The translations under genes and the position numbers were made by a program. The notes below the pieces were generated by a model. It was not told where the DNA came from. It saw only the letters and a list, made by a program, of their open reading frames with translations, and made no database searches. A stretch of DNA of 64,000 nucleotides from positions 806,001 through 870,000 of the forward strand of contig NC_026480.1 in assembly GCF_000328475.2 (NCBI RefSeq), given 5' to 3'. Origin of the DNA: Mycosarcoma maydis. Its lineage: Eukaryota; Basidiomycota; Ustilaginomycetes; Ustilaginales. Below, piece by piece: positions 41,565 to 51,905 of the stretch; within the stretch, counting starts at the first letter, position 1; every line of letters starts with the position of its first letter.

Positions 41565-42813
41565 GACCGAGTATCGCGACGTACTGTAGTGCTTCGTATC
41601 AATCTAAAAGTCACCTTGCCTGATTGTACGACGCCGCAATGCGCTCTGTGTTCAAGGCTCAAGGCATCTAACGCGGGATGCTGCGTAGAGTGATGGTGTT
41701 TGCAACGACGCGATTCAAGATGGGCAGCGTCCAGGTTTGTGAGGATTTCGTATTCGTGATTGAGAAATCACGAATCGTGAATCACGAATGCTTTACGTTT
41801 GTAGCTGAGAGTTTGAGGCGAGAAGCAATCTGAGAATTTGATAGCTACCACTCTCAGACAGGACTTGAAGCGAGGTCTGAAGATGGATTCATCGACGTGG
41901 TATGGTGTGTCGAGCTTGCGCGTTCGAGTGACTGCGAGGCGCGAGGGATCTAAAGCTGGCTGTGTTTGGCCGTTCACCAAAGTGACACGGTGGTCTCGAA
42001 AAGCAAGAGTCGTGAGTGGTGAGAGCCTTCTCAGTTGGCGACTGCTGAGTTGGCCTTCTATCTCCGTTGAACGGTTGGTCCACGGCGAATGAGTTGGGTC
42101 ACACCGCGGATCGGCAATTCTTCGCTTGCCGATCTTCTGCAATAGCAAACCAACGTCGTGCAAATCGGCCCAACGACAAGTGGAGGTTTTTGCTTGTTTT
42201 CAGCATGTGATGCCATCATTCACAGATTCGATTGGCTTGTTCGGAACACTGCGCTGAGACGCCGAATTGTACAGGAGAGTGTCATAACGCCGCACGATCA
42301 TTCGCCGTCCAGGTCCGTGCATGCACATTTCGCAGATGCTCGTGTCTTCTTTGATCGGGAACTTGTGTTGCAAGATCATACCCGCCTTCAGCTATATATA
42401 CAAGCTTCGTAGGACAGATCGAGACACTGAATCATTGTTCCTATACACCATTCACTCCTGCATTGTAAGTTTCGTCTTCCAGTCGATCTCACTTGATCAG
42501 CTTGAGCATGTGACGCCCGGCGGTGCTCGCTGAAATACCGTCACACCTTCTGCTGCACCTCGATGGGCAAACAGTCCGCGATTGGTCAACAAGGACAGCT
42601 GTGTTGCACCGGCTGCGCGGAGAAGAGCTACAAGCAATATGTGGAGCAGCGTATCCACTTTGTTCTGAACTAAATTGCTGAACGAACGACCCCTCTGCAA
42701 CCACTTCTGCCAACTCGTCTTGTTGATCAACAACCCCGACAAACTCTGCGTGTTTCGATGCTCTCAATTCATCGCTCACACGCAGCTTCACAACTCCCAG
42801 AAAATCTGCAATC
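41565..42813. other. Gene-free region before the dienelactone hydrolase gene
   Basis: A tight TCRYGA cluster at 41754-41787 and one unit at 42010 are the visible structure. Short open frames on both strands carry no domain. Confidence 0.5.
41754..41787. repeat. TCRYGA heptad cluster, four units
   Basis: TCGTGA at 41754, TCACGA at 41768, TCGTGA at 41775 and TCACGA at 41782. Steps are 14, 7 and 7 bp, so all four units sit on one 7-bp register. The last three alternate in orientation. Confidence 0.8.
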
Positions 42814-43654
42814 ATGGCTACGCACAACAGCAACCAGGCTTGCTGCAGTATCCCTCCTGCCAGGTCGGACTAGTGAGTAAAACCTGCACACTTATCGTCC
42901 GTCATCGAGAGCAGTCTGATACTAACAGTCTGAATCATCTTGCTTGCCGTTGTCCAGCTCTCCCAAGGGATCGACTGAAAAGATCGGCGGTCTGGATGCC
43001 TACGCGATTGGGCCTAAGGATGCTAAGAACGCGATTGTGGTAGTGTACGATATCTTTGGCTTCCACAATGCCACCAAACAGGGTGCTGACCTGCTTGCCG
43101 AGTCGACCAAGTCGCGCGTTGTTATGCCCGACTTTTTCCGCGGCAAGCCTTTCCCGCAGGACAACTTCCCGCCCAACACGGACGAGAAGAAGGCTGCCTT
43201 GCAGTCGTTCTTCGGAGCCGCCGGTGACTTCAAGGCGCGCAAGCCGGAGCTCGATGCCATTGCCGACGAGCTCAAGAAGGACGGAGCGGCCAAGATCGGT
43301 CTTGTCGGTTTCTGCTGGGGAGGAAAGCTGAGTGTGCTCGCCGGTGGTGAGGGTACCAAATTCACCGCAGTTGCCCAGGTTCACCCCGCCATGGTCGACG
43401 CTGCCGATGCCGAGAAGTTGACCGTTCCCATTGCAAATTTCCCGTCCAAGGACGAGCCCCAGAAGGACGTGGATGCTTTCGAGGCCGCAGTGCAAAAGAA
43501 GCCGTTCGCCAAGGACAGCGTCTACAAGCACTACACAGAGAGCCACCACGGTTGGGCTGCTGCCAGGGCCGATCTCACCGACGAGGCTAACTTGAGCAAC
43601 TTCCAGGACGTCTATCAGCGACTGGCGAACTTCTTCAACAAGACCCTTGCTTAA
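42814..43654 (+). CDS. Dienelactone hydrolase family protein
   Basis: Exon 1 (42814-42872) encodes MATHNSNQACCSIPPARSD plus two bases; exon 2 (42958-43654) continues YSPKGSTEKIGGLDAY. The 85-nt intron has GTGAGT, a TACTAAC branch site and CAG. The 251-residue alpha/beta hydrolase carries the catalytic Cys in GFCWGG (near residue 142), a family Asp near residue 197 region and the catalytic His in SHHGWAAAR. VYDIFGF and MPDFFRGKPF are standard family blocks. Members hydrolyse dienelactones and related esters; the cysteine nucleophile separates them from serine esterases. The Cys-Cys near the N-terminus (QACCSIPP) is common in fungal members. It is probably cytosolic. The neighbours suggest a role in lactone or ester breakdown. 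Confidence 0.92.
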
Positions 43655-44400
43655 ACAAGACTAGCAAGCATCACCGATCGCACACGACTCTCACAAGCCA
43701 TGATCTAATCTAGTTCCATTCAAGTCAGATGCTTTGTGTCGTGAGTGAGGATCGGGCACAGTTTGTGTGATATGACGGACATGGTTCACAACCTTTCTCT
43801 TGGCAAAGAGCCAGTTGCTGCAATATGATAGGCAGTTGTTTAGCTTCCCGCACGGTACTGTGATGAAAATGGGGTTTGGCGACTTGTTCATTCACGATTA
43901 GCTCTGAAGTTCACGGTTCACGGTCTGAACCTGGACGTTTTACTGTAGTAGTCGAGGTCCGAGTGGCACTTGACCCCACATCGCTTCAATCGTGAATGCT
44001 TTTGGGATGATATGTGGTTCACACAGCTCGGCAAGCAAAATCAATGTGGCTTTGCGAGCGGATGATCGTGGGACTATGTAATTTAAGGTGGGCAGCAAGC
44101 AAGTAAGCTACCGTGCTGGTTTCTGCGGCAGTTACCACAGTGTCCAACCAACGGTGCATTCACTTATGAACACAAGACTTACGTTATTGCAACAATATGC
44201 ACCTGCACCGAGACCGACCCACCCGCTGTCCTTTGCACGGCCCTGTCATGTCTCTTGTGTCAAAGTGGCAGGGACAGACTCCAGGCAAGGTATATTGCTT
44301 CAGACTTTATTTTCGTTCGTGTTATCGAGATGTTTGCACATGCTTTCGGACGACCATCTTCAAGCCAACGCAGAGAGGCCTGAGCGAGAGTCATTGTTCC
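43655..44400. other. Upstream region of the membrane-protein gene
   Basis: TCRYGA units lie at 43739, 43892 and 43990. The membrane-protein frame is open from 44197, and another frame from 44166; a 5' exon may be hidden here, but I cannot fix its borders. Confidence 0.4.
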
Positions 44401-46239
44401 ATGCCGTTGCAAGATGCAAACAAGCCTTCTCGCAAGCAGATTCTCGCTGCTGAGCGAGAAGCTCACGGTGCATATGACCCTGATCGTCTAGCAAATTTGT
44501 TACCTCGCATCTTGCGAATTGAAAAACCTTCTTCAAAGCACGCTTCGCAGAACTATGCGTTCCGCTTCACATCTCGTTCGCATCTGCGCAGGCGAGACAA
44601 CGTTCTGACCGGCAGAGAGAATGTGCGAGACGGCGAAGCAAACGCAGCCTCGACAGCTACCACGTCTGAAACGCGTGTGAACGGGATGCCGCTCGCTCCG
44701 ACATGGGCCGACTCTGGGTCGCCCCGCTCGCCACCATCCCCCACTGACGATGATCCGGTCCCCGCAACGGTTCCACAGATCAACTACGGCGATGCAAGAC
44801 CGAGCCGGCAGCCGCCCTCATCACCGCTTGACGCCACGATGCCTAACGACACCTCTACGATGCAGCCGAATCGCACTCTGACAGCAGCAGACACCTCATC
44901 CGGTAGCAACGGCGAATCAACCGAGGACGGGGTTTCGCATAGCACCACCGGTTTGCTCGCCGGAGGCATGGTGGCGGCGGTCTTGTTTCTGGTTGCACTT
45001 GGCATATGGATCAGCTGGTATCGACATCGCTCGGATCGTTCTGCGTGGAAGAAGCGAACCAAGTCGCACAGGTTGGGCTCGATCGATGGGCTGAGGGGCG
45101 TATCGACCGACGCCCAAAGCGCCACTACAGCCGAAACGCTTGAAAACAAGGCAGGCTCGAGTGACTTTCTTGTCAAGCATTCGGTGCCACCAGGTAAAGC
45201 GGGACCGTTCGATAGAGCTGTGGCCAACATTCTTTCGCACACATCTCGGGCGCAATCGCAACCATTGCGTGTCGACAGTATCCCTGGTGGAGGTGATTCA
45301 TCGACAGCTAGCTATCTCGATGTTCCAGGAGCGTCATTGTCGCACTCGCGATCGCTCGATTCGATCGAGGAAGTAGCCGAACCTGCTACGGGCGTCTCTT
45401 CGCATTTTGACATGGCCAAACGAGACAGCGCGCTGTCGTTCGTTGAAATGACGCCTCTACGAACGACGTGGACGGATCGATTACATCGTCCTACTACCTC
45501 GCCTGGTGATTCTACACGCGCATTTGGTAGCTCTCCTACTTCGGTCTCGTTCAGTACGCCGGATAGCAGGTTGAACAAGAAAAGCTCGCCTCGACGCCCA
45601 CAAAGCGCCAAAAACGGCGGTGAGATTGAAATGACGCGACAAGGATCGAATTTGGTGATTCGTCAAAGACCTAGTACAGGTACGTTGCGCCGGCCTTTAT
45701 CGAGCGCCGGTAGCAGTTTCAGAAGTGCTCTGAGGAAGACTCGCGGCGGAGAGGAAGACGACGGTGCGATCTGCATCGAGACGGATGGTATTGTAGATCG
45801 TGATGATGCCAACAAGGGATTATACGAGCTGACGATTGCCAACAGCGTCCATAACACCAAGCTGGGATCGCACTTCAGCAGTAGCACTCTGCAAACCGCT
45901 CAAATGCGTACATCGTACGCTACCATGGCTGACTCTCCGTCGGGAAGTTTCAGCTTTGAGATCAAAGACGCGGTCCGACTGGGTGCGCCGTTGACGCTTG
46001 AACCTCGTCCGACGGGTCCGTGTAGCGCGGATCCAAAGGCAGCTGTCAGAGTGGCAGAGGTGAAAGAGGAGCGACAGCCGCCGGCGACGATGTCAAGCAA
46101 GGACACTTTTGTCAACGATCTGGATTGGAATCTTCAAGATTGCTGTTGGACCACCGATTCCAACATAATTTCGGTGCGCTCAGCAATCACGAATGCCAGT
46201 GCCAGAGACCAAGCACAACCAGTAAATCACGAATCGTGA
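44401..46239 (+). CDS. Single-pass membrane protein of unknown function
   Basis: The frame encodes 612 residues from the ATG at 44401 or 680 from 44197; the upstream part is Cys/Arg-rich and not clearly protein-like. A Ser/Thr/Pro/Asn-rich region of about 180 residues precedes one membrane helix (LLAGGMVAAVLFLVALGIWISWY, near 44950-45025), which is followed by basic residues and a Ser-rich cytoplasmic part of about 400 residues with many possible phosphosites. The shape recalls fungal cell-wall stress sensors, but there is no WSC domain, no cysteine pattern and no visible signal peptide, so a spliced 5' exon may supply one. I do not recognise a family. The last 18 codons contain three TCRYGA units, and the stop codon itself is the TGA of a TCGTGA. 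Confidence 0.65.
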   Translation: MPLQDANKPSRKQILAAEREAHGAYDPDRLANLLPRILRIEKPSSKHASQNYAFRFTSRSHLRRRDNVLTGRENVRDGEANAASTATTSETRVNGMPLAPTWADSGSPRSPPSPTDDDPVPATVPQINYGDARPSRQPPSSPLDATMPNDTSTMQPNRTLTAADTSSGSNGESTEDGVSHSTTGLLAGGMVAAVLFLVALGIWISWYRHRSDRSAWKKRTKSHRLGSIDGLRGVSTDAQSATTAETLENKAGSSDFLVKHSVPPGKAGPFDRAVANILSHTSRAQSQPLRVDSIPGGGDSSTASYLDVPGASLSHSRSLDSIEEVAEPATGVSSHFDMAKRDSALSFVEMTPLRTTWTDRLHRPTTSPGDSTRAFGSSPTSVSFSTPDSRLNKKSSPRRPQSAKNGGEIEMTRQGSNLVIRQRPSTGTLRRPLSSAGSSFRSALRKTRGGEEDDGAICIETDGIVDRDDANKGLYELTIANSVHNTKLGSHFSSSTLQTAQMRTSYATMADSPSGSFSFEIKDAVRLGAPLTLEPRPTGPCSADPKAAVRVAEVKEERQPPATMSSKDTFVNDLDWNLQDCCWTTDSNIISVRSAITNASARDQAQPVNHES

Positions 46240-46261
46240 ATTGCTGAGGAGGCATTCACGA
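46227..46261. repeat. TCRYGA heptad pair overlapping a stop codon
   Basis: TCACGA at 46227 and TCGTGA at 46234 are 7 bp apart; the stop codon at 46237-46239 is part of the second. Another TCACGA is at 46256, and one more lies inside the coding end at 46187. Confidence 0.7.
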
Positions 46262-47639
46262 TTGTCAGCGTTTCTCTCCGACACGCAAGCCTCGGAGTAT
46301 GTGGCTTGTTTAAAAAACCTGTCCAGCATGTTGTTGCTAAGCATGCGAAGCAGAACACAACCAAGTGAATCCCAAGTGTTTCGTGTAGTAGACAAATGTG
46401 AATGACGGAATATGTGTGAATTGCTGTTTGTGAGACGTAGCTTATTGCGAAAGTCGATAGGCGAAAGCAACCGCGGCAGCTTATCGTATGCGAGCGAGGC
46501 AAGGGCTAGACGTGTTGCAAGCAGGGTAACATGGTGGTACCCGACGGTGGTAACCATGTGTGGAATGCACTGCAAACAGCAGCCGCCATGTGATAGAACC
46601 GGTTCGAAATTCAAGGCTCGAGAGCAGCCAAAATTGCCGATTGCTATTGAAAGTGAGGCGCAGCTTGACGACGTTTCACACGAGAATTTCCATGACAACA
46701 GCATCCGCACTTGTCTTGGATTTTGTTCTTGCTTTTGGGAGGTTTCCGCTCCGGATTGCGGACCCGGCGAATTGAGACTGTGCGATTGGCGCTTTTGAAC
46801 CTAGTCAGAGTCGATTGTGAATCACAAATACAATCTAGAATACAATTTGAGGGTGCAACAACTTCGTACCCCGCAAACCTTGGTAATTGGCATTTATCTT
46901 GGGAGGTAGTACAGGTGAGCCCTTTGCCAGAAGTGGTGGCAACAGCTATTGCAAAGCAGGAGTATGCCAAGAGTGTAGAAGCGAACACGCTTCTCGTGCA
47001 ACTGAGCTCTTACAGCGTTGAATGGCCAACTTTGGATTGGCACAGAAACAGATACAGATTGGTGGTGGTAACCAGCCGACCCCGCATTAGCCAAGCTGTG
47101 AGCCTCTGTGTTGGTTGTTGCAGCTTTGCGGCGTGATCTGAATGCTTTAGTCCCGAATTGCTCCCAAAGAATCTGTTTTTCTCCGCATCCACGCACACGA
47201 CGCCACACCAATGTATTCACGAATGGTTTGTCCGCTTTGAATTTTAATTTTGATATATATTGATAATAAAAAATAGATAGATTCCAACAGCCGAGAAAAT
47301 CATTTGTTTGCTTGCTCAGCGCGAGTTCTCGGTGACATAGTGCCCGCCTAATCAGAGCCGCACTAACGCTATGGCTCTCTCACATGCACTTTCAATCGTG
47401 AATCATCGCGGATAGCCTCAAGCACGTCTCAACCGCGCACCGTCCTGCTCGTTGGATTTCACGCAGCAATCCCCTTTGATCCACTCTTGGCCTCTTCGAA
47501 TCGTCAACCAAATCGTTTTCGTCATATTGCAATATAGTCGAGTTACCTTTGGTTTGTTCCTTCTACTCTCATCACATCATCCCCCTCATATCCGCCCCGT
47601 CCCGTCGCGTCCTCACTTATCGTTTCTACCATCGCCACA
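46240..47639. other. Gene-free region before the monooxygenase gene
   Basis: This 1.4-kb region shows no gene I can defend. An A/T-rich stretch at about 47240-47283 stands out from its GC-balanced surroundings. TCRYGA units lie at 47217 and 47396, and a CT-rich leader precedes the next ATG. Confidence 0.5.
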
Positions 47640-49100
47640 ATGGGCTCCATCAACTACGACGATTCGAGCGTGCTCGACATGCTCATCGTTGGTGCCGGTA
47701 TCTCGGGCATCAACGCCGCCTACCGTCTTCAGGACGAGCTTCCCGACAAGAAGTACTTGATTCTTGAGACCCGAGAGAAGATCGGTGGAACCTGGGATCT
47801 TTTCAAGTATCCCGGTATCCGATCCGACTCGGATCTCCACACGTTTGGCTATGCCTTCAAGGAGTGGACCGGTGCTGACATTGCCGAGGGCAGAGAGATC
47901 CTCGCCTATCTCAACAAGGTTGCCGACGACAACGGCATTTCTCAGAACATCCGTTTCAAGACCAAGGTGACCAACGCCGACTGGTCCAGCGAGGAGCGAT
48001 GCTGGTTCGTCACTGCTACCCAGGACGGCGAGCAAAAGCAGTACCGCACCCGTTTCCTCTACACTTGCACCGGGTACTACGACTATGATTCAGCTCTCAA
48101 GGCCGATATCCCTGGCATCCAAAACTTCAAGGGCAAGATTGTACACCCGCAATTTTGGGATCTCAAGGAGGATGACTATCGTGGCAAGCGCGTCGCCGTC
48201 ATCGGCTCGGGTGCCACTGCTATCACTCTGATCCCCTCAATGGCCGACGTGACCAAGGATATTACGCTCGTTCAGCGCTCTCCTACCTACATTCTCTCGC
48301 TCGAAAAGTATGATCCGATTGCCAAGGTGCTCCGTGCCGTTTTGCCACAAAAGGTGGCTGCGTTTGTCATCCGTCAAAAGAACATTGCTCGTATCTACGC
48401 CTCATACCACATCTTCCGCACCTTCCCTGGCGTTGCCAAGAAAATCCTCGGCAAGTTGACCAAAATGCAGCTACCCAGCGATATCCCGCTTGACCCTCAC
48501 TTTAAGCCGAGCTACAACCCGTGGGACCAGCGTCTCTGCATCTGCCCCGACGGTGACTTTTATAAGACGCTTCGCGAGGGCAAGGCGCACATCGCCACTG
48601 GTCACATTGACCAAGTGACCAACAACGAGATCATCCTCAAGAACGGCGAGCGCATTCCATGCGACATTATCGTCACTGCCACCGGCCTCAAGCTGCACGT
48701 TGGTGGAAAGATCACGAGCACGGTCGACAAGAAGCCCATTCTTTCCAACGAGCGCTTTGTCTGGAAGGGATGCATGATTGAGGATCTGCCCAACTACGCG
48801 ATTTCGATCGGCTACACCAACGCCTCGTGGACTCTGGGCTCTGACTGCACCGCTCAGTACGTGGTGCGCCTGCTCAAGCACATGGACAAGTACCACAAGT
48901 CGATGGCGGTGCCCAAGCCCAATAACCGCGATCAGCTCACCGAAGGTCCTCTGCTCAATCTGAATTCGACCTACGTCAAGAAGGCCGAGAAAGATTTGCC
49001 CAAGGCTGCCACCACCGGTCCCTGGAGGATGCGTACCAACTACTGGTACGACCTGGTACAAGCCAAGTATGGTGCTTATGACGAACTTGTCTTCCAGTAG
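47640..49100 (+). CDS. Baeyer-Villiger-type flavin monooxygenase
   Basis: The 486-residue protein is a class B flavoprotein monooxygenase. Residues 12-26 hold the FAD motif DMLIVGAGISGINAA; KIGGTWDLFKYPGIRSDSD follows, a block typical of Baeyer-Villiger enzymes. The BVMO fingerprint FxGxxxHxxxW[P/D] is matched by FKGKIVHPQFWD near residue 162, and the NADPH motif VAVIGSGATAI follows near residue 183. A late ATG motif, IIVTATGLKL, is present. Such enzymes insert oxygen next to a ketone to give an ester or lactone, or oxidise S/N atoms; the closest well-known shape is the EthA-type group. It is the last gene of a same-strand run with a GMC oxidoreductase and a lactone hydrolase. Confidence 0.92.
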   Translation: MGSINYDDSSVLDMLIVGAGISGINAAYRLQDELPDKKYLILETREKIGGTWDLFKYPGIRSDSDLHTFGYAFKEWTGADIAEGREILAYLNKVADDNGISQNIRFKTKVTNADWSSEERCWFVTATQDGEQKQYRTRFLYTCTGYYDYDSALKADIPGIQNFKGKIVHPQFWDLKEDDYRGKRVAVIGSGATAITLIPSMADVTKDITLVQRSPTYILSLEKYDPIAKVLRAVLPQKVAAFVIRQKNIARIYASYHIFRTFPGVAKKILGKLTKMQLPSDIPLDPHFKPSYNPWDQRLCICPDGDFYKTLREGKAHIATGHIDQVTNNEIILKNGERIPCDIIVTATGLKLHVGGKITSTVDKKPILSNERFVWKGCMIEDLPNYAISIGYTNASWTLGSDCTAQYVVRLLKHMDKYHKSMAVPKPNNRDQLTEGPLLNLNSTYVKKAEKDLPKAATTGPWRMRTNYWYDLVQAKYGAYDELVFQ

Positions 49101-49341
49101 AGGCACCCCGCATAGAAGGAAATTCCATCCGCACTTTCATGCTCTTTCTTTGTCTTCATACCCTCATCTCTGGTTTCTTTTGATGGCCTTGTTGTTTTTG
49201 CTGTAATATTTGCATACATTGCTCAGCTTGTGCTTTTTGTTTCTCGTGTATGTGTCTCGGCCGTCTCTGATCAGGCTGGTGCGCTTGTGTCGACGGGGAG
49301 CATGTCGATTTACGTGCAGGGCTCGGTACATGGGAGATTTG

Positions 49342-50781
49342 TTATTTTCTTTGCCAAACCAATTTGCCTGCGACCCAGGTCTGCTTGACCTCGGCGGTGA
49401 ACTTGTCGAGGACGACGAGATCAGCATCGCAACCGGGTTTCAAGAAGCCCTTTGTGGCATGTAAGCCGAGCATTAAGGCCGGGGTGGCGGTTGCGCAGTA
49501 GGCGGCTGTGTGGATCGGGATGTTGGCGTACCTGGCGAGGTTGATGACACAGTGGCTGAGCGGTACGACTGAGCCAGCGAGTGTATCGGTGTTTTGAAGC
49601 GTGACTTTGTTGCCGAGTTTCACAATGTTTTGCGCATCACGCCAGGGGTAGATGCCGTCGGGCTTGGAAGGATCCATCCAGGGCATGGCGTCAGAGACGA
49701 GCACGCAGCCCGAGGGGTGTGAGGAGTACGCCATGCGTACCGAACACGGGTGTGAGTGATATCCGTCGGCGATCAGCCCGTAGAAAGGTCGTGGTTTGCG
49801 TGGCGTTGCGATCGTGCAGTTGGTGGACGAATTGGGTTTCGTGCGCAGCTTGGTGCGCAGAGGTGCTTCCAGATCGGTTTCGCTGTCTCCCAGAAGGCCG
49901 ATCACGCCAGGATCACGGTGGTTGAACGACCCCATTGCGTTGAACAAGTGCGTGATGAATCGTGCTCCTGCTTCTTTGGCCGCGAGCGCCGTGTCGATGC
50001 CACTAGCCGTGTGGCCGATAGAGACAGTCACCCCGCGAGAAACAAGGGACGGGATCGCACCAAGGATTCCCTCCACTTCTGGTGCCAACGTGAGCAGCTT
50101 CACTGCCGGAGATGCCATGTCCAGCCCTAGTGGCCCACTTGCGTACACTTGTTCCAGCGATTCGATTCCGTCTGGCGCTGCACGGATGAGCGATGAGCTA
50201 TGTGCGCCCTTCTTGTGTGGAGACAGAAATGGTCCTTCACAGTGGAACCCGAGCGAGTTGGCCTGGTTGGCTCGACTTCTAGGTGCCAATAATGGCAAGA
50301 TCTGCACCACGTCGAGACGCCAACGGTCTGTCAGTTTTCAGCGCACTGAAAGCGTTTGCCTGGAATCAACACTCACCTTGCGATATACGTCTGCATGCTG
50401 CGTGATGATCGTCGGAACGAAACTCGTGACACCTGTCTCCAATATTCTTGCGCTGAACTCGTCCAACTTGCGCAAATAGCCTTGTTCATCGCCATCTTGG
50501 AACTCGCTGAAATCCACACCGTACCCTCCGTTGATCTGAACATCGATGAATCCAGGTACCAGGTAGTCGCCATCCAAATCAATCGTTTCACTGAACGCGA
50601 TCGATGAGTCGAAGAACGCTGATTGACCATCTACGATACGCCCGGTCTCTGGCGAGACGTGGAGCGAGTAGGTGGTTATATCGCGCGGCAGTGTGCCGTC
50701 GGGTAGGAGCGCCTGGCAGTTGGTAAATCGGAACAAGCTCGTTGGGCTTGAGGCAGCAGGTGCTGCTGTTGAGCCTGGCAT
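49342..50781 (-). CDS. DAC1: N-acetylglucosamine-6-phosphate deacetylase
   Basis: The enzyme converts GlcNAc-6-phosphate to glucosamine-6-phosphate and acetate (NagA/Dac1/Nag2). Exon 1 is 50781-50377 and exon 2 is 50301-49342, with a 75-nt GTGAGT...CAG intron and an AACTGAC branch-like site; the join is between codons. The 454-residue product shows the amidohydrolase sites: GFIDVQINGGYGVDF near residue 79, the metal-binding FHCEGPFLSPHKKGAH, SIGHTASG, ITHLFNAMGSFNHRDPG, GLIADGYHSHP and the catalytic Asp in LVSDAMPW. An insert of about 25 residues lies between the RDPG and IADG blocks. It is the first gene of the GlcNAc cluster and is divergent from the Gig1-like gene. Confidence 0.95.
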
Positions 50782-51905
50782 CGTCTAAGCTTGTATGTGT
50801 CGAGGGTATCACGACGATCGTGACGGTGCTTCTAGATTCCAAGCGTCGAGGTCATCACGCAAGAACCGCGTCGAGTTTTATTTCTAGCAACACAAGGTAT
50901 CACACCAATCGTACCAAGTCGAGCCTTTCGCCTATGCAAAACGCAGGATGTGCCTGCTCTAACCAAACGGTTTGTGGAGGAACCACGTTCGGTCGAAGCT
51001 GCTTGGCAAGCCATACTCACGCACTCGGCTTTCGAGACCCACACTGTGTGTTCCGCTACCAGCATCATTCATGTCCAAGTGAATCGCCGGCTGAGCGCCG
51101 TTTGAGCTGTGCGCAAACAGTTCCTGAGTCGTGAGTCCTGAGTCCTGAGTGAGTCGTCAGTCGGTGAATTTCGCCGAGAACTCGTCGCTCGGCTTCGTTC
51201 GGACCGATCGCCGACTCACGCTTGGTAGAGGCTCGAATTTTAGTCTTTGTCCTGCGTCGCGGAATTGGACAGCATTCGTGATTTCACACTTCACGATTGT
51301 CACATCTGAACTTGCACTTGCCGAGTCCAAGGCGAAACGTCGGCCACTACCTTGTCACTACGAGGAACACGACGGCGAGTTCGAGATAAACCAAGCCGCT
51401 GCAAGATCTTGAAACGTCGGGATGAGCCTGATTTGCGCTGAGTTGAAGCAAGTCGACAGAGGAGCAAGCGGTCATTTTCGACCGACTGCGCCTCGCCACG
51501 AAAAAACGAGCGTCGACTCAATGAGCTATGCAGTCAGGCTGTCAAAGCTGTAGACAGCGACAGGCCGAGTTTAGATGCAGGAATTGGGGCGCAACTTGTA
51601 TTCGTACTAGCCATCGACAGATCAAGTGTGGTGAGCACGTTGCGAGCGGGAGTGATAAGCTCGATCCGGGAACCGAAATTTGTTTGCGCCTACTGCTGAC
51701 TGGAAAGGCGGCGCTTGCGAGCTTCGGCACCAGGCTGACCGTGTAGCTTTACCAGAGAATCTTGTATTGAGCGCAATCTTTCGGCTGACTATCATGCTTT
51801 CTAGCCCTCTGCAACATTCCTGGTCACCAACACCACCGTGATCCCTGCTCGAGATATCTGAATCTAAGCTCGAGACGCAGACCGAGTTCCATAGCACAAG
51901 AGACG
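50782..51905. promoter_or_regulatory. Divergent region between deacetylase and Gig1-like genes
   Basis: This 1.1-kb spacer separates two GlcNAc-pathway genes. A run of imperfect heptads near 51124-51158 (TCGTGA, then TCCTGA twice at 7-bp steps) and TCRYGA units at 51276 and 51291 are visible. It contains no gene. Confidence 0.5.

Noticed and set aside
46600..46615. tRNA-like B box (GGTTCGAAATTC)
   Set aside because: No matching A box or acceptor stem upstream.
46644..46988. Minus-strand open frame with a signal-peptide-like start and several cysteines
   Set aside because: The frame begins with GTG, not ATG, and an in-frame stop lies seven codons upstream with no ATG between. No splice site supplying a start was found.
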